From contig JAHJGB010000004.1 of assembly GCA_018824725.1 (NCBI GenBank), positions 1-36,850 on the forward strand: a stretch of DNA of 36,850 bases. The letters are read 5' to 3'. The notes under the pieces are model-generated. The model saw only the letters and a program-made list of their open reading frames with translations, was not told the origin of the DNA and made no database searches. Source of the stretch: Candidatus Omnitrophota bacterium (GTDB lineage: Bacteria; Omnitrophota; Gorgyraeia; Gorgyraeales; Gorgyraeaceae). Both the position numbers and the translations under genes were made by a program. Of the stretch, positions 7,796-16,844 are shown piece by piece (position 1 is the stretch's first letter; each line of letters opens with the position of its first letter).

Positions 7796-10402
7796 CTATA
7801 TCCAGATAATAATCCAGAGGCCATCTTTTCCGGTTACAATATCAGAGTGCCAGTCTATATTTTTCCCTGCATCCCAATCCAGATAAAATATCTTGAAGAC
7901 ATGTGAGCACAGCCTTTCAGCATTATTGACTATCTCCTTTCCCGCATCAGGAAAGAGCCTCATGAATTCCTGCTGCATATTCTTAAAATTATCTGATTCA
8001 AAATAAAACTTTGATTTACTGTATTCTTGTGCCATGACGCTTTCCAACCTTACGCCTTTTTTTGTAATCCTCGCGATATTAGACATAGTTGCCCTGAAGA
8101 AACGATGCATTATCTCCTGGAGCGACATGCATGATAACCTTCTGCAGTACCAGGCTATTTTACAAAAACCTGCTGTTTTTCTGCGCCTCTGGATAAGTAA
8201 TGCTTCATACTCCCTATAAAATTTTTCCATAACGCGGTCTAACCTGAACGTGGAATTTATTTTCTCAGCGCCTTTATTCCCCATCCTGTCTCTTAACTCT
8301 TTATCCTTAAGCAATCTTACGATCTTTCTTTTCATCTCATCAGTATCGCCAGGGTTTATCAAAAATCCGTTTACTCCATCTTCAACAGCTTCAGGTATGC
8401 CACCTACGCGCGTAGTGACCACAGCTAACCCCCTTCCCATAGCTTCAAGTATGGCTATGGGAAGTCCTTCGTTATAAGAAGGCAGCAGAAATACATCGGC
8501 GTTTTCAAGGAGTTTGTCCAGTTCAGGCCTTTCAAGCCATCCTAATAAATGCACGTTTTCCTCTATGCCTTTTTCTCTGCATATCCTGGCTATCTTTTTT
8601 ATATCCCCGTCTCCAGCAAGATAAAAACACACCCCGGGGACCTCTTGTTTGACAGATGAAACTATGTTTAAAATATCGTACGTACCTTTGCGCCTGCCCA
8701 GGCAACCTGATGTGACAACGTTCAATCCCAAACTGCGCCTGTCTCTGGTAAGAAAATTAATATTTGCCCCGGGCATAGGATGCGGTATTATCCTAATATT
8801 CCTGTTATCGGTCATTCCGCTTATGGCAGAAAACCACGTCTTTGAAAGAACCACTATGGCGTCAGTCATGTTCAGCATCTTTCTTATGAACCATTTCCCA
8901 AGGGCATTGCTTCCAGCGTAAAACAGATCAAAAGACGAAGCGTGCATGTGAAACAAAACCTTTTTCCCGAATGCCTTCGATATTAAAAGTATTACTGCCT
9001 TTCTATAGAAGCTCCCGTACGATGAACTGCCTATATGAACCACTCTGATCCTTCTGTCAGACAACATAATCATTAAAAATTCCGTGACGCTCTTTATGAA
9101 AAATAAAACCTTCGCCGGGATGCTTCCGTCAATGGTAGTGGAATGGTACCTTGCGTCAAACCTCTCGGAGCCTTCAATGCCTCCGAGGTAATACTTTGCA
9201 AAAGACGATACGCCTCCCTTTACTTCCAGCGAAGGGCCTGACATAAGTATGCGCACCTTCTTGTTTTCCCTGGTGCAAGGATTTGCCCTGTTATTCAGCT
9301 CAATAAAAATTTTCTCCATATTGGCTGTCTGGGATTTTACGGAAAATTTTTCCGTAACTATCTTCCTGCCATTAAGCCCTATTTTCTCAGCCAGCCCAGG
9401 ATTACGCATAAGCCCTGTCACAGCCATTGCAAGCATGCCAGGGTTTTCAGCAGGCACCAGTATGCCTGATCCACTGTCAGTTATAATCTCTGATATCCCG
9501 CCTACGTCAGTGGCAACAACCGGTTTTGAAGCTGCCATGTATTCAAGGACAGCCAGAGGTAGGGATTCAACCCTGGAAGACAATACCGCTACATCAAATA
9601 CTGAAATAACATTGGGTATATCGTCTCTTTCTCCTAAAAATAAAACCTTTCCCGAAATGCCCAGTTTCTTGCACAGGCTTTCCAGATAAGGCCTTTTTTC
9701 TCCATCCCCGACAATTATAAACTTAGCATCAGGCTCCATGGATGAAACAATCCTCGCAGACCTCAGGAAAACATCGTATGCCTTTTCATGGACAAGCCTT
9801 CCCACCATGCCTATAATCTTTTCACTTTTAGAAATGCCGAGGGTTTTCTTTAACCCATCTGTATTTTTATTTCCGCTGAATTTCGAGATATCTATACCGT
9901 TCTGAATCAAAAAGAGTTTGGCCCTGTTTAACCCATATTCTTTTACCATAGAATCTATCCTGGCCTGGGATACAATTCCTATGCCTTGCAATCCCGGCAA
10001 TACAAGCCTGTAAATCATGTCTGTCTTGGTTCTGGCCAGAAAACCCGGTTTTCTCATATTATGTATAAATGTCACAACGCAGGAAACCCTGGAAAACTTC
10101 GTGCATATAAATCCCCAGAATAAAGCGAGAGGAGAACTTTCTATACACAATATATCTGGTTTTTCCAGCCTGATCATGCGGGAAAGCCTGTAAATCACCC
10201 TCAGGTCATATTTATTTTTCATCATGCTATGGTTTAAATCTACGCCTTCAGAAATAAGCGCCTCTCCTATTTTTCCAGGCCCGTACAAACAGCATACCTT
10301 TTTAGTAAACATAGAGCTGTCAAGATGCCTTACTGTTTCATAAAACATCTTCTCTGCCCCGCCGATATTCAATGTTGAATTAAGAAAAAGTATCTTTTTC
10401 AT
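7796..10402 (-). CDS. Tandem GT4-GT4 glycosyltransferase ORF fused to the N-terminal part of a heparinase II/III protein
   Basis: Two complete GT4-like modules (NIGGAEKMFYETVRHL...LPLAVLEYMAASKPVVATDVGGISEII; GPSLEVKGGVSSFAKYYL...LPIAILEAMGRGLAVVTTRVGGIPEAV), then AWYCRRLSCMSLQEIMHRFFR...NIDWHSDIVTGK typical of heparinase N-termini. Confidence 0.85.
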   Translation of the reverse strand: MKKILFLNSTLNIGGAEKMFYETVRHLDSSMFTKKVCCLYGPGKIGEALISEGVDLNHSMMKNKYDLRVIYRLSRMIRLEKPDILCIESSPLALFWGFICTKFSRVSCVVTFIHNMRKPGFLARTKTDMIYRLVLPGLQGIGIVSQARIDSMVKEYGLNRAKLFLIQNGIDISKFSGNKNTDGLKKTLGISKSEKIIGMVGRLVHEKAYDVFLRSARIVSSMEPDAKFIIVGDGEKRPYLESLCKKLGISGKVLFLGERDDIPNVISVFDVAVLSSRVESLPLAVLEYMAASKPVVATDVGGISEIITDSGSGILVPAENPGMLAMAVTGLMRNPGLAEKIGLNGRKIVTEKFSVKSQTANMEKIFIELNNRANPCTRENKKVRILMSGPSLEVKGGVSSFAKYYLGGIEGSERFDARYHSTTIDGSIPAKVLFFIKSVTEFLMIMLSDRRIRVVHIGSSSYGSFYRKAVILLISKAFGKKVLFHMHASSFDLFYAGSNALGKWFIRKMLNMTDAIVVLSKTWFSAISGMTDNRNIRIIPHPMPGANINFLTRDRRSLGLNVVTSGCLGRRKGTYDILNIVSSVKQEVPGVCFYLAGDGDIKKIARICREKGIEENVHLLGWLERPELDKLLENADVFLLPSYNEGLPIAILEAMGRGLAVVTTRVGGIPEAVEDGVNGFLINPGDTDEMKRKIVRLLKDKELRDRMGNKGAEKINSTFRLDRVMEKFYREYEALLIQRRRKTAGFCKIAWYCRRLSCMSLQEIMHRFFRATMSNIARITKKGVRLESVMAQEYSKSKFYFESDNFKNMQQEFMRLFPDAGKEIVNNAERLCSHVFKIFYLDWDAGKNIDWHSDIVTGKDGLWIIIWI

Positions 10403-10409
10403 CTTTTAT

Positions 10410-11792
10410 CTATGCCTCTATGTGGCCTTTCCATCCGTAATGCGGCTTGAAATCCAGGTATCTGCCTGTAAAATCAAAAATATTTCCGTTCCAATCTTTA
10501 ATATTTGAAACACAATTTATATCCCTGGGCCCTGTGTTTATGTTTTTAAACTTGGGCACCTTCATCGGATCAAAACCCATGACCCGGGTTACAGTCATAT
10601 CTACCTTTAATCCTTCAAAGCCAGCTGCTAAAACCCCGCATGGTTTAGGCGTCGGATTTGTAGGGCCGTCTGCCTCGCCGCCTACAATGCCGTCCACTAT
10701 TACAAAACACTTGCGCTGTTCATTCTTTGTTATCTTGCCGTTTTTATCAGAACATTTGGTTATATGCCCAAGGTCTAAAATAGTTCTCCAAATAATATCG
10801 TTCCCATACCAATTTCCGGCATGCACAGTAGCTTCTGTAACACCGGCAATCTGCCTGAGAGTGTCCCTCAAAGGCTTGGCCAGATTAATTATATTTATTA
10901 AAAACTTTTTAACCCTGTCTTTAAGGCTCAGCTTATTCTTATTATTGCCTGCAGCAGGTTCACTTGAATGCGGCAGCCAATTCCTGTCGCCTGTAATCCC
11001 TACGATATTCTTAAGCGCCAGGGTAACCCCGGCTCTTTTATGCGTCTTCATCTTTGGGAGGTTTATAATCACGTCCGCGCTCAAAAATGTATTAGAGATA
11101 AGGTATTCGTCTCTTTTTTCATTGTGGTGCAGATTCATGACATCCACCTTACATTCAGAACCCCTGAATGATTTATAATCCAATTTGTCTTTTTTAAAAG
11201 CACTTAAGCCGCCTAAATCCACAACGCTATAGCCTAAAGGGTCTCCTATTAGCTTATCTCTATGAATTATTTCCTCGCCTTTTTTTATAACCTTTTCCTG
11301 TCTCAAGTCACATACCTCTATGTCAAAACCTGCTTTTTCTTTATAGAATCTCCGGATTTCATACAGGCCTGTGAGGTTTGCTATCTTTCCAAAATCCGCG
11401 TCATCCATGGGGCCATCTGCGACAATAATCCTTCCTTTTCCTTTCAACGCAATATAAACATAGTCCACGGCTGCCCTTATCACTGACCCATGCGTAATCA
11501 AGCCTTTAGCCCCGCCCCTCTCATTAAAGTGCCTCATAAAATTAGGCTTCAATAAAACTATGTTTCCTGGGAATATAAAAGATCCGAATGGATTCCAGGA
11601 TTTTTTGCCGAAATTTTCAGCATCAAGGCCCAAAAGCAGTAACAGCTGCCTCAGGGATCCATACGCCTCGTTGTTTTTATCTATCCTTTTATCCGCAAAC
11701 GGATATTCCGGAAAAATAGCATTTGGGAAATAAGGCGGCTTCTCCGAATAAGATAATTTATTCTGTTTATATATACTTACATCCGGCTGCAT
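10410..11792 (-). CDS. DUF362 domain-containing protein
   Basis: VLLKPNFMRHFNERGGAKGLITHGSVIRAAVDYV...NLPKMKTHKRAGVTLALKNIVGITGDRNWLPH...GIVGGEADGP DUF362 pattern. Confidence 0.85.
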   Translation of the reverse strand: MQPDVSIYKQNKLSYSEKPPYFPNAIFPEYPFADKRIDKNNEAYGSLRQLLLLLGLDAENFGKKSWNPFGSFIFPGNIVLLKPNFMRHFNERGGAKGLITHGSVIRAAVDYVYIALKGKGRIIVADGPMDDADFGKIANLTGLYEIRRFYKEKAGFDIEVCDLRQEKVIKKGEEIIHRDKLIGDPLGYSVVDLGGLSAFKKDKLDYKSFRGSECKVDVMNLHHNEKRDEYLISNTFLSADVIINLPKMKTHKRAGVTLALKNIVGITGDRNWLPHSSEPAAGNNKNKLSLKDRVKKFLINIINLAKPLRDTLRQIAGVTEATVHAGNWYGNDIIWRTILDLGHITKCSDKNGKITKNEQRKCFVIVDGIVGGEADGPTNPTPKPCGVLAAGFEGLKVDMTVTRVMGFDPMKVPKFKNINTGPRDINCVSNIKDWNGNIFDFTGRYLDFKPHYGWKGHIEA

Positions 11793-11831
11793 ATATGCTC
11801 CCTGGTACTATTTTGGATAGTTACATTATGG

Positions 11832-12096
11832 TTCTTTCCGTCTGGCAGGCCTACGAAAAGACGCCCCTCGCTTCGCTCGGGACTTGTCATAATCATGAGA
11901 ACTTGTCGAGGGGCGCTCAAACGCCCCAGCGATGCACCCTTCGCTCCGCGCCAATTCTCGTCCTTCGTCGCGGAGTTTACCCTGAACATAAGCGAAGGGC
12001 TCCTCAGGACCAGGTCGATTTTTAACGAAACGTCTGGGCTCACCATGCCTGCTCGAATCGGCGAGGCTTTTCTTTAGGCCCGCCAGCCGGAAATAA
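11832..12096. mobile_element. Non-coding MITE-like inverted-repeat element between the deacetylase and DUF362 genes
   Basis: Imperfect terminal inverted repeats: TTCTTTCCGTCTGGCAGGCCTA..AAAAG at the left versus the reverse complement TTATTTCCGGCTGGCGGGCCTA..AAAAG at the right (~19/22), with several internal perfect stems. Confidence 0.6.
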
Positions 12097-12126
12097 TAAC
12101 GAAACGTAATCTAACATAAATACTCC

Positions 12127-13119
12127 TCAATGAGTTTTAAACGCGCTTAAACTTATCCTGTCCGCCAAAAAGCTTGTCCTTAGAGCAGGGCCTGCGCATA
12201 TAGAGGCCAATGCAAACCTGTCAGCATTTTTATGATTAAATCCTTTAAACCCCGCTCTCGCATATCCAAAGCCTGCTCTTTTAGCAAGATTCTTTATCCT
12301 TTCATCATATATCCCGAAAGGATATGAAAATCCCCTGACTTCTTCGCCTAAATTTTCTTCTAATACCTTCTTTGAACCCCCTAGCTCTTCCGCCACTTCT
12401 TCATCGCTTAATAAACACAGATTCCTATGCGTCTTTGTATGAGAACCGAAATCGATCCCATCTTCCTTCATTTTTCTGATCTCTTCCCATCCAAGCATCA
12501 AATTGGACTTCGCTTTTTTTAATAATGATGCCTTGTCTTCCATCTCTTTAATTCTACGCTGGATTTCCGATTCTTCCTCTGTCCTCAGTGCAGCGTTAAT
12601 CCGGTCTGTTGCATGTTCATTATAAGATGTTGCGTTAAAAACTCTGTCCCACCAGAATACAGGGTTTTTGCCTATATAATCTGTCGTTAAAAATATTGTC
12701 GCAGGCACTTTATATTTCTTCAGCACATGGTACGCATAGAGATAATTATCCATATACCCATCGTCCAGATTTACAGAAACGTAAATCTCTTTCTCTTTTT
12801 TTTCATAAATATTTTTCAAGCCTTCTGTCATAGGCATTATCTTAAAATTATCTTTTATAAATTTAATATGCTGTTCAAAGATATCTATGGGCGTGGCCAT
12901 GTATGGCCTGCCATTGCCCGAAGGACATGTCCTGTGATACGCAAGTATGAAGAACGCGGGATATTTACAAATACAGCTGATCCTTAGTAAAGGCCCGCAT
13001 ATCCCAAGCCGATAGAACATTTCTTTGGCTATATCTTTGGCGCTTTGCTTTATCCCCATTTCAATATATCCTTTAGCTTCATCCACATAGCGTGAAGTAC
13101 TTTTATATTCTTTAAGCAC
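12127..13119 (-). CDS. Polysaccharide deacetylase family protein (NodB homology); likely start at ATG ~13059
   Basis: FFILAYHRTCP...VSVNLDDGYMDNYLYAYHVLKKYKVPATIFLTTDYIGK...DFGSHTKTHRNL...FSYPFG. Confidence 0.92.
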   Translation of the reverse strand: MLKEYKSTSRYVDEAKGYIEMGIKQSAKDIAKEMFYRLGICGPLLRISCICKYPAFFILAYHRTCPSGNGRPYMATPIDIFEQHIKFIKDNFKIMPMTEGLKNIYEKKEKEIYVSVNLDDGYMDNYLYAYHVLKKYKVPATIFLTTDYIGKNPVFWWDRVFNATSYNEHATDRINAALRTEEESEIQRRIKEMEDKASLLKKAKSNLMLGWEEIRKMKEDGIDFGSHTKTHRNLCLLSDEEVAEELGGSKKVLEENLGEEVRGFSYPFGIYDERIKNLAKRAGFGYARAGFKGFNHKNADRFALASICAGPALRTSFLADRISLSAFKTH

Positions 13120-14240
13120 GGCATGACCCTGGACTGCAACAAATATAAAAACTTCTGGTAAGGTTTGTTTTTGAAAACCCTTACCCTGTTATGTTCCCTG
13201 AAATTCTGTGTGAATCTGGTTTTCCAGGAATCTTCTCCTCTTGCAAGATCAAACTCAGCTATACCCCTTGAGCCTGAATCTTTTAATGCCCATAGTATAA
13301 GCATTGTGCCTGCTGAAATAGCGGAATGATTTTTATCAAACGCAAGGCTGTAATTATAAGACCTTCCGCCGTATAAATAGTTATAGATATAGGCAATCGG
13401 CTTTTTATCCAAAGTAAGAATTGAAAAATCTATCCATCTGTTCTTTGAGAATTTATCCAATATCTCTCTGTGAAAACCCCTAGTATCGTCTTTTAAAAAA
13501 ATACCGCTTTGTTTTTTGGCCTTCCAGCTTCTGTCTTCTATGGTTTTAGCTTTTGAAAATATCTCCTCTACGTTAATATCCTCGCTTAGATACCTTTGGA
13601 ACTCCAGGTTTAAATATATGCCTTTATTATTTATTTTCTTTTCCTTCGTAAACAACCTTTCTAATTTTTTAGAAAACTTCCGAACGGAGAAATCTTTATC
13701 CTTGTCAAAATTTATAAAAAAGTTCTTTTTGACAGGCCCCATTATATTTACAAACCCTTTTTCTTTAATATAACTTTCCATGCATTCCAAATTGCCTGTA
13801 TACTCTGCCAATTCCTGAAGGTCTATCAAATCCCATTCTTTTTTCATAGACATAAGATAATTAAAGATAACTTTTATCATTTCTTTTTTATCCCCATCCA
13901 GGATAAAATCCATCCTGTCAGAAATAGACGTGCCTATAAAAGAAACTATCCTTACAGGCAATCCAAAATATTTATCTTTCTTTATCGCTAACGGGGCTAT
14001 GCCTACCAAATCACACCCATCAAAAACATTCAATATCAAAAGTCTGTCACCGGAGTAAAAATACTTTATACAGCTGGCTATCCAATCATGGGTCAGAAAT
14101 ACATTATCCGCCCTGCTTCTGGACAATAGGTCTTCCCATTCTGCTTTGCAATCCATAAATTTTTTATAATCTGAAACCTCGATTATTTTCATCATGTCAA
14201 CCTTTATACACTTCGTTGTATATCGTATAAAGCTTTTCAC
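13050..14240 (-). CDS. GNAT/BioF2-like (FemAB-type) acyltransferase; likely start ~14195
   Basis: WEDLLSRSRADNVFLTHDWIASCIKYF...LVGIAPLAIKKD...PIAYIYNYLYGGRSYNYSLAFD...FDLARGEDSWKTRFTQ. Confidence 0.82.
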   Translation of the reverse strand: MKSFIRYTTKCIKVDMMKIIEVSDYKKFMDCKAEWEDLLSRSRADNVFLTHDWIASCIKYFYSGDRLLILNVFDGCDLVGIAPLAIKKDKYFGLPVRIVSFIGTSISDRMDFILDGDKKEMIKVIFNYLMSMKKEWDLIDLQELAEYTGNLECMESYIKEKGFVNIMGPVKKNFFINFDKDKDFSVRKFSKKLERLFTKEKKINNKGIYLNLEFQRYLSEDINVEEIFSKAKTIEDRSWKAKKQSGIFLKDDTRGFHREILDKFSKNRWIDFSILTLDKKPIAYIYNYLYGGRSYNYSLAFDKNHSAISAGTMLILWALKDSGSRGIAEFDLARGEDSWKTRFTQNFREHNRVRVFKNKPYQKFLYLLQSRVMPCLKNIKVLHAMWMKLKDILKWG

Positions 14241-15342
14241 TCACTTGCCTTACCCTGTTATTTTTAGAAATCTTGTCTTTGGCATGAGCGCCAAGTTCTC
14301 TGCGTAATCTGCTATTCTTTATAAATAAAGAAATCTTGTCAGCGAGCGCCCTGTAATCATTCTTTTCTATTAAAAATCCATTTTTGCCGTCATCTATAAT
14401 GTAAGGTATGCCGCCTACCTTCGTAGCCACTATGGCTTTTCCGCCTGCCATTGCCTGTAAAAGCGCAACAGGTGCCACGTCCTGTTGCGAAGGGAATGCA
14501 AATACGCAAGCCTTTTGATATTCTTCTCTCAGTTCGTTATCATTCAGATGGCCTAAAAAATTTATATGCCTTTCCAGGCCGCTCTTTTTTATAAATATGG
14601 TTACCCTGGAATAAAACTCCTTACCAGAAACAGGCCCTGCTATCCTGAGTTTTATTTCAGGAAAAACCAGCTTCAATACATCCATGGCCTCCAGGATTGT
14701 CATTATGCCTTTTGCCTCGCATACATTGCCTACAAATAAGACTCTGGCATTTTCTTCTGCGCTATTATCTATATTGAAAAATGTATCAGATACAGGATTA
14801 TCCAGCTCCCAAATCTTCATCTGTTTAAACCCTGCCAGGTGCTCTCCGGCATAAGGGTTGTTTATAACAATATTCTCCACCCTTTTTAAACACCTCTTGT
14901 ATATGCAATCCTGCAGATACGCCCTTATGCTATCAGGGATATTATGGCGAACGCCCCACTGTCCGTTTCTTATGCCATGGGTGCTTACGATTACTTTTTT
15001 ATGCCCGCTATCCAGGGCTGCCAGGGTTTCGTAGCCGAAACAATGCGTATGCACAATATCAGGCTTGATCTCGCGTATCTTTTTGCATATCCTCTTTCTT
15101 GTGTTGGAATAAAGCGTTATATTCCCGAAAATTTTATCCTGAGGCACTGCGTGCACATTGACCCCGCTGGATTCCCAGTCCATATCTTTATCTATAAAAT
15201 GGCTGGCTGTCACAATATGCATATCCAGGTCTTTGAATTTTAAAAGCCCTTTAACCAGGTTCACTATTACTGCCTGGATCCCGCCGTTTATGCTGTTAAC
15301 TTTATTATCAATAGGATATGGCCCTAATATCGCTACTTTCAT
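14197..15342 (-). CDS. Glycosyltransferase family 4 protein
   Basis: NGGIQAVIVNLVKGLLKF...VLFVGNVCEAKGIMTILEAM...APVALLQAMAGGKAIVATKVGGIPYIIDDGKNGFLI. Confidence 0.92.
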   Translation of the reverse strand: MKVAILGPYPIDNKVNSINGGIQAVIVNLVKGLLKFKDLDMHIVTASHFIDKDMDWESSGVNVHAVPQDKIFGNITLYSNTRKRICKKIREIKPDIVHTHCFGYETLAALDSGHKKVIVSTHGIRNGQWGVRHNIPDSIRAYLQDCIYKRCLKRVENIVINNPYAGEHLAGFKQMKIWELDNPVSDTFFNIDNSAEENARVLFVGNVCEAKGIMTILEAMDVLKLVFPEIKLRIAGPVSGKEFYSRVTIFIKKSGLERHINFLGHLNDNELREEYQKACVFAFPSQQDVAPVALLQAMAGGKAIVATKVGGIPYIIDDGKNGFLIEKNDYRALADKISLFIKNSRLRRELGAHAKDKISKNNRVRQVSEKLYTIYNEVYKG

Positions 15343-16844
15343 ATCTCTGACCTCTTGATCTTTAAAAATCCCAGGATATCGGAAACTATGCCCGTTTTAT
15401 TTTCTGCAATATAAATTAAAGGCGCGCTGAAAATAAGTAATACTGCCAGCCTGGCGACTAGCCTCAGGCTATCTGAAAAAATACCCGGGGCATTGGTAAT
15501 AGCTATTTCGCTGAAAAATACTATTGTGGTTATGTATATGATCGGCGCGCATAAACCTGCCAGATACGCGAGACATTTAGCAGCGCTTTTTACATAGTGA
15601 TTCACGGCATATATGAAAATAACCGCGCCTATAAAGAAAAATGAAAATAAAAGCCCTAACGCAGAAGCTGTCACGCCGTAGCCTTTGTTTATAAAAACCA
15701 GGCTGGACAAGCCTCCTATGACTATTCCACTTAAATATACCGGTATTAGAAACTTCTGCTTGTTCATAGCTGTTATGAACGCATTTGATGTAGGCGCGAA
15801 AGAAATAAAAAATATACCTATGGATATGATAAAAAACGGGCATATGGCGGCAATATACTTTGCCAGAAAATGCCTTATAAAAAAAGCCGCTGTCATATAA
15901 TAAACTCCGATTATCACAGGAAACAATAAAACCATAACCTGGATGGGTTTGAATAAATATTTTTTCAATTCTAAAATATCATTGGTCTGACCGTATCTCT
16001 GATATATGTACGGCTCGAATGTCCTGTGTATGCTGTTCGGGAAATATGTCAAAAATCTTGTGGCCAGCATAGCCACAGAATAATATCCCAGGCTGACTTT
16101 TCCAAGTAAAGCCAGCACAATTATTGAAGGCACATTTATAACGCTAGAGTCCAGGAAATTTATGACTCCCAGAGGTAGGCCTATGTTTATCAGCCTGAGC
16201 ATCTCTTTGAAGTCAAAGCACAGGCTTACCTTGCATGGTTCTTTAAGCACAAGGTACACTAGTGTCAATAAGGGTATCAATATAGCGACTATATATACGC
16301 CGTAGATATTAAACCTCGGGACAATGGCCAATGTAAGCCCAACGCTTAAAAAAGCAAACCATATATTGGCCTTGGTAATCACTGTAAATTTCTTAAGCGC
16401 TATGACAACTGTCTGATAAAACTCAAAAATAGAAAATATAAAAGCAATCAAGGCTATTGTTACAAATCCTGCCAGCTCGTTAAATGAAATCTTCTGGCGC
16501 AATAAAAATGCTATAACCACCAACGAGAAGGAAAAAATAAAGCTTGTCACAAGGGCTATTGTAAACGCCACGTTCCTTGTCTTGCCCATATCCTCGTCAG
16601 AACACCTTCCATTTTGATACGGTATTTCCCTGTTCATGGCATTTAAAGAGCCGAGCCTTGCATATGCGCTGTAATTAAGGATTATATTCAAGCCTGACCA
16701 TAATCCGTACAAACCAGGGCCGAGTATCTTTGCGTTCAGGAATCCTCGCACAAAAAACAATATCTGGCTGATATATACCCCTCCTGAAAAAATAGAAGCG
16801 TTTCTGACTATGTTTTCCCTGTTACAAAGCTGTTTTTTTGCCAT
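15339..16844 (-). CDS. Oligosaccharide flippase (Wzx-type polysaccharide biosynthesis protein)
   Basis: Multi-TM protein with VYISQILFFVRGFLNAKILGPGLYGLWSGLNIILNYSAYA...LGSLNAMNREIPYQNG typical of MOP flippases. Confidence 0.88.
   Translation of the reverse strand: MAKKQLCNRENIVRNASIFSGGVYISQILFFVRGFLNAKILGPGLYGLWSGLNIILNYSAYARLGSLNAMNREIPYQNGRCSDEDMGKTRNVAFTIALVTSFIFSFSLVVIAFLLRQKISFNELAGFVTIALIAFIFSIFEFYQTVVIALKKFTVITKANIWFAFLSVGLTLAIVPRFNIYGVYIVAILIPLLTLVYLVLKEPCKVSLCFDFKEMLRLINIGLPLGVINFLDSSVINVPSIIVLALLGKVSLGYYSVAMLATRFLTYFPNSIHRTFEPYIYQRYGQTNDILELKKYLFKPIQVMVLLFPVIIGVYYMTAAFFIRHFLAKYIAAICPFFIISIGIFFISFAPTSNAFITAMNKQKFLIPVYLSGIVIGGLSSLVFINKGYGVTASALGLLFSFFFIGAVIFIYAVNHYVKSAAKCLAYLAGLCAPIIYITTIVFFSEIAITNAPGIFSDSLRLVARLAVLLIFSAPLIYIAENKTGIVSDILGFLKIKRSEI

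Noticed and set aside
11777-12046. Minus ORF of 89 aa (MVSPDVSLKIDL...SPERSEGRLFVGLPDGKN)
   Set aside because: Lies within the inverted-repeat element; composition and palindromic DNA indicate repeat-derived translation
15577-15843. Minus ORF of 88 aa
   Set aside because: Alternative frame inside the flippase gene
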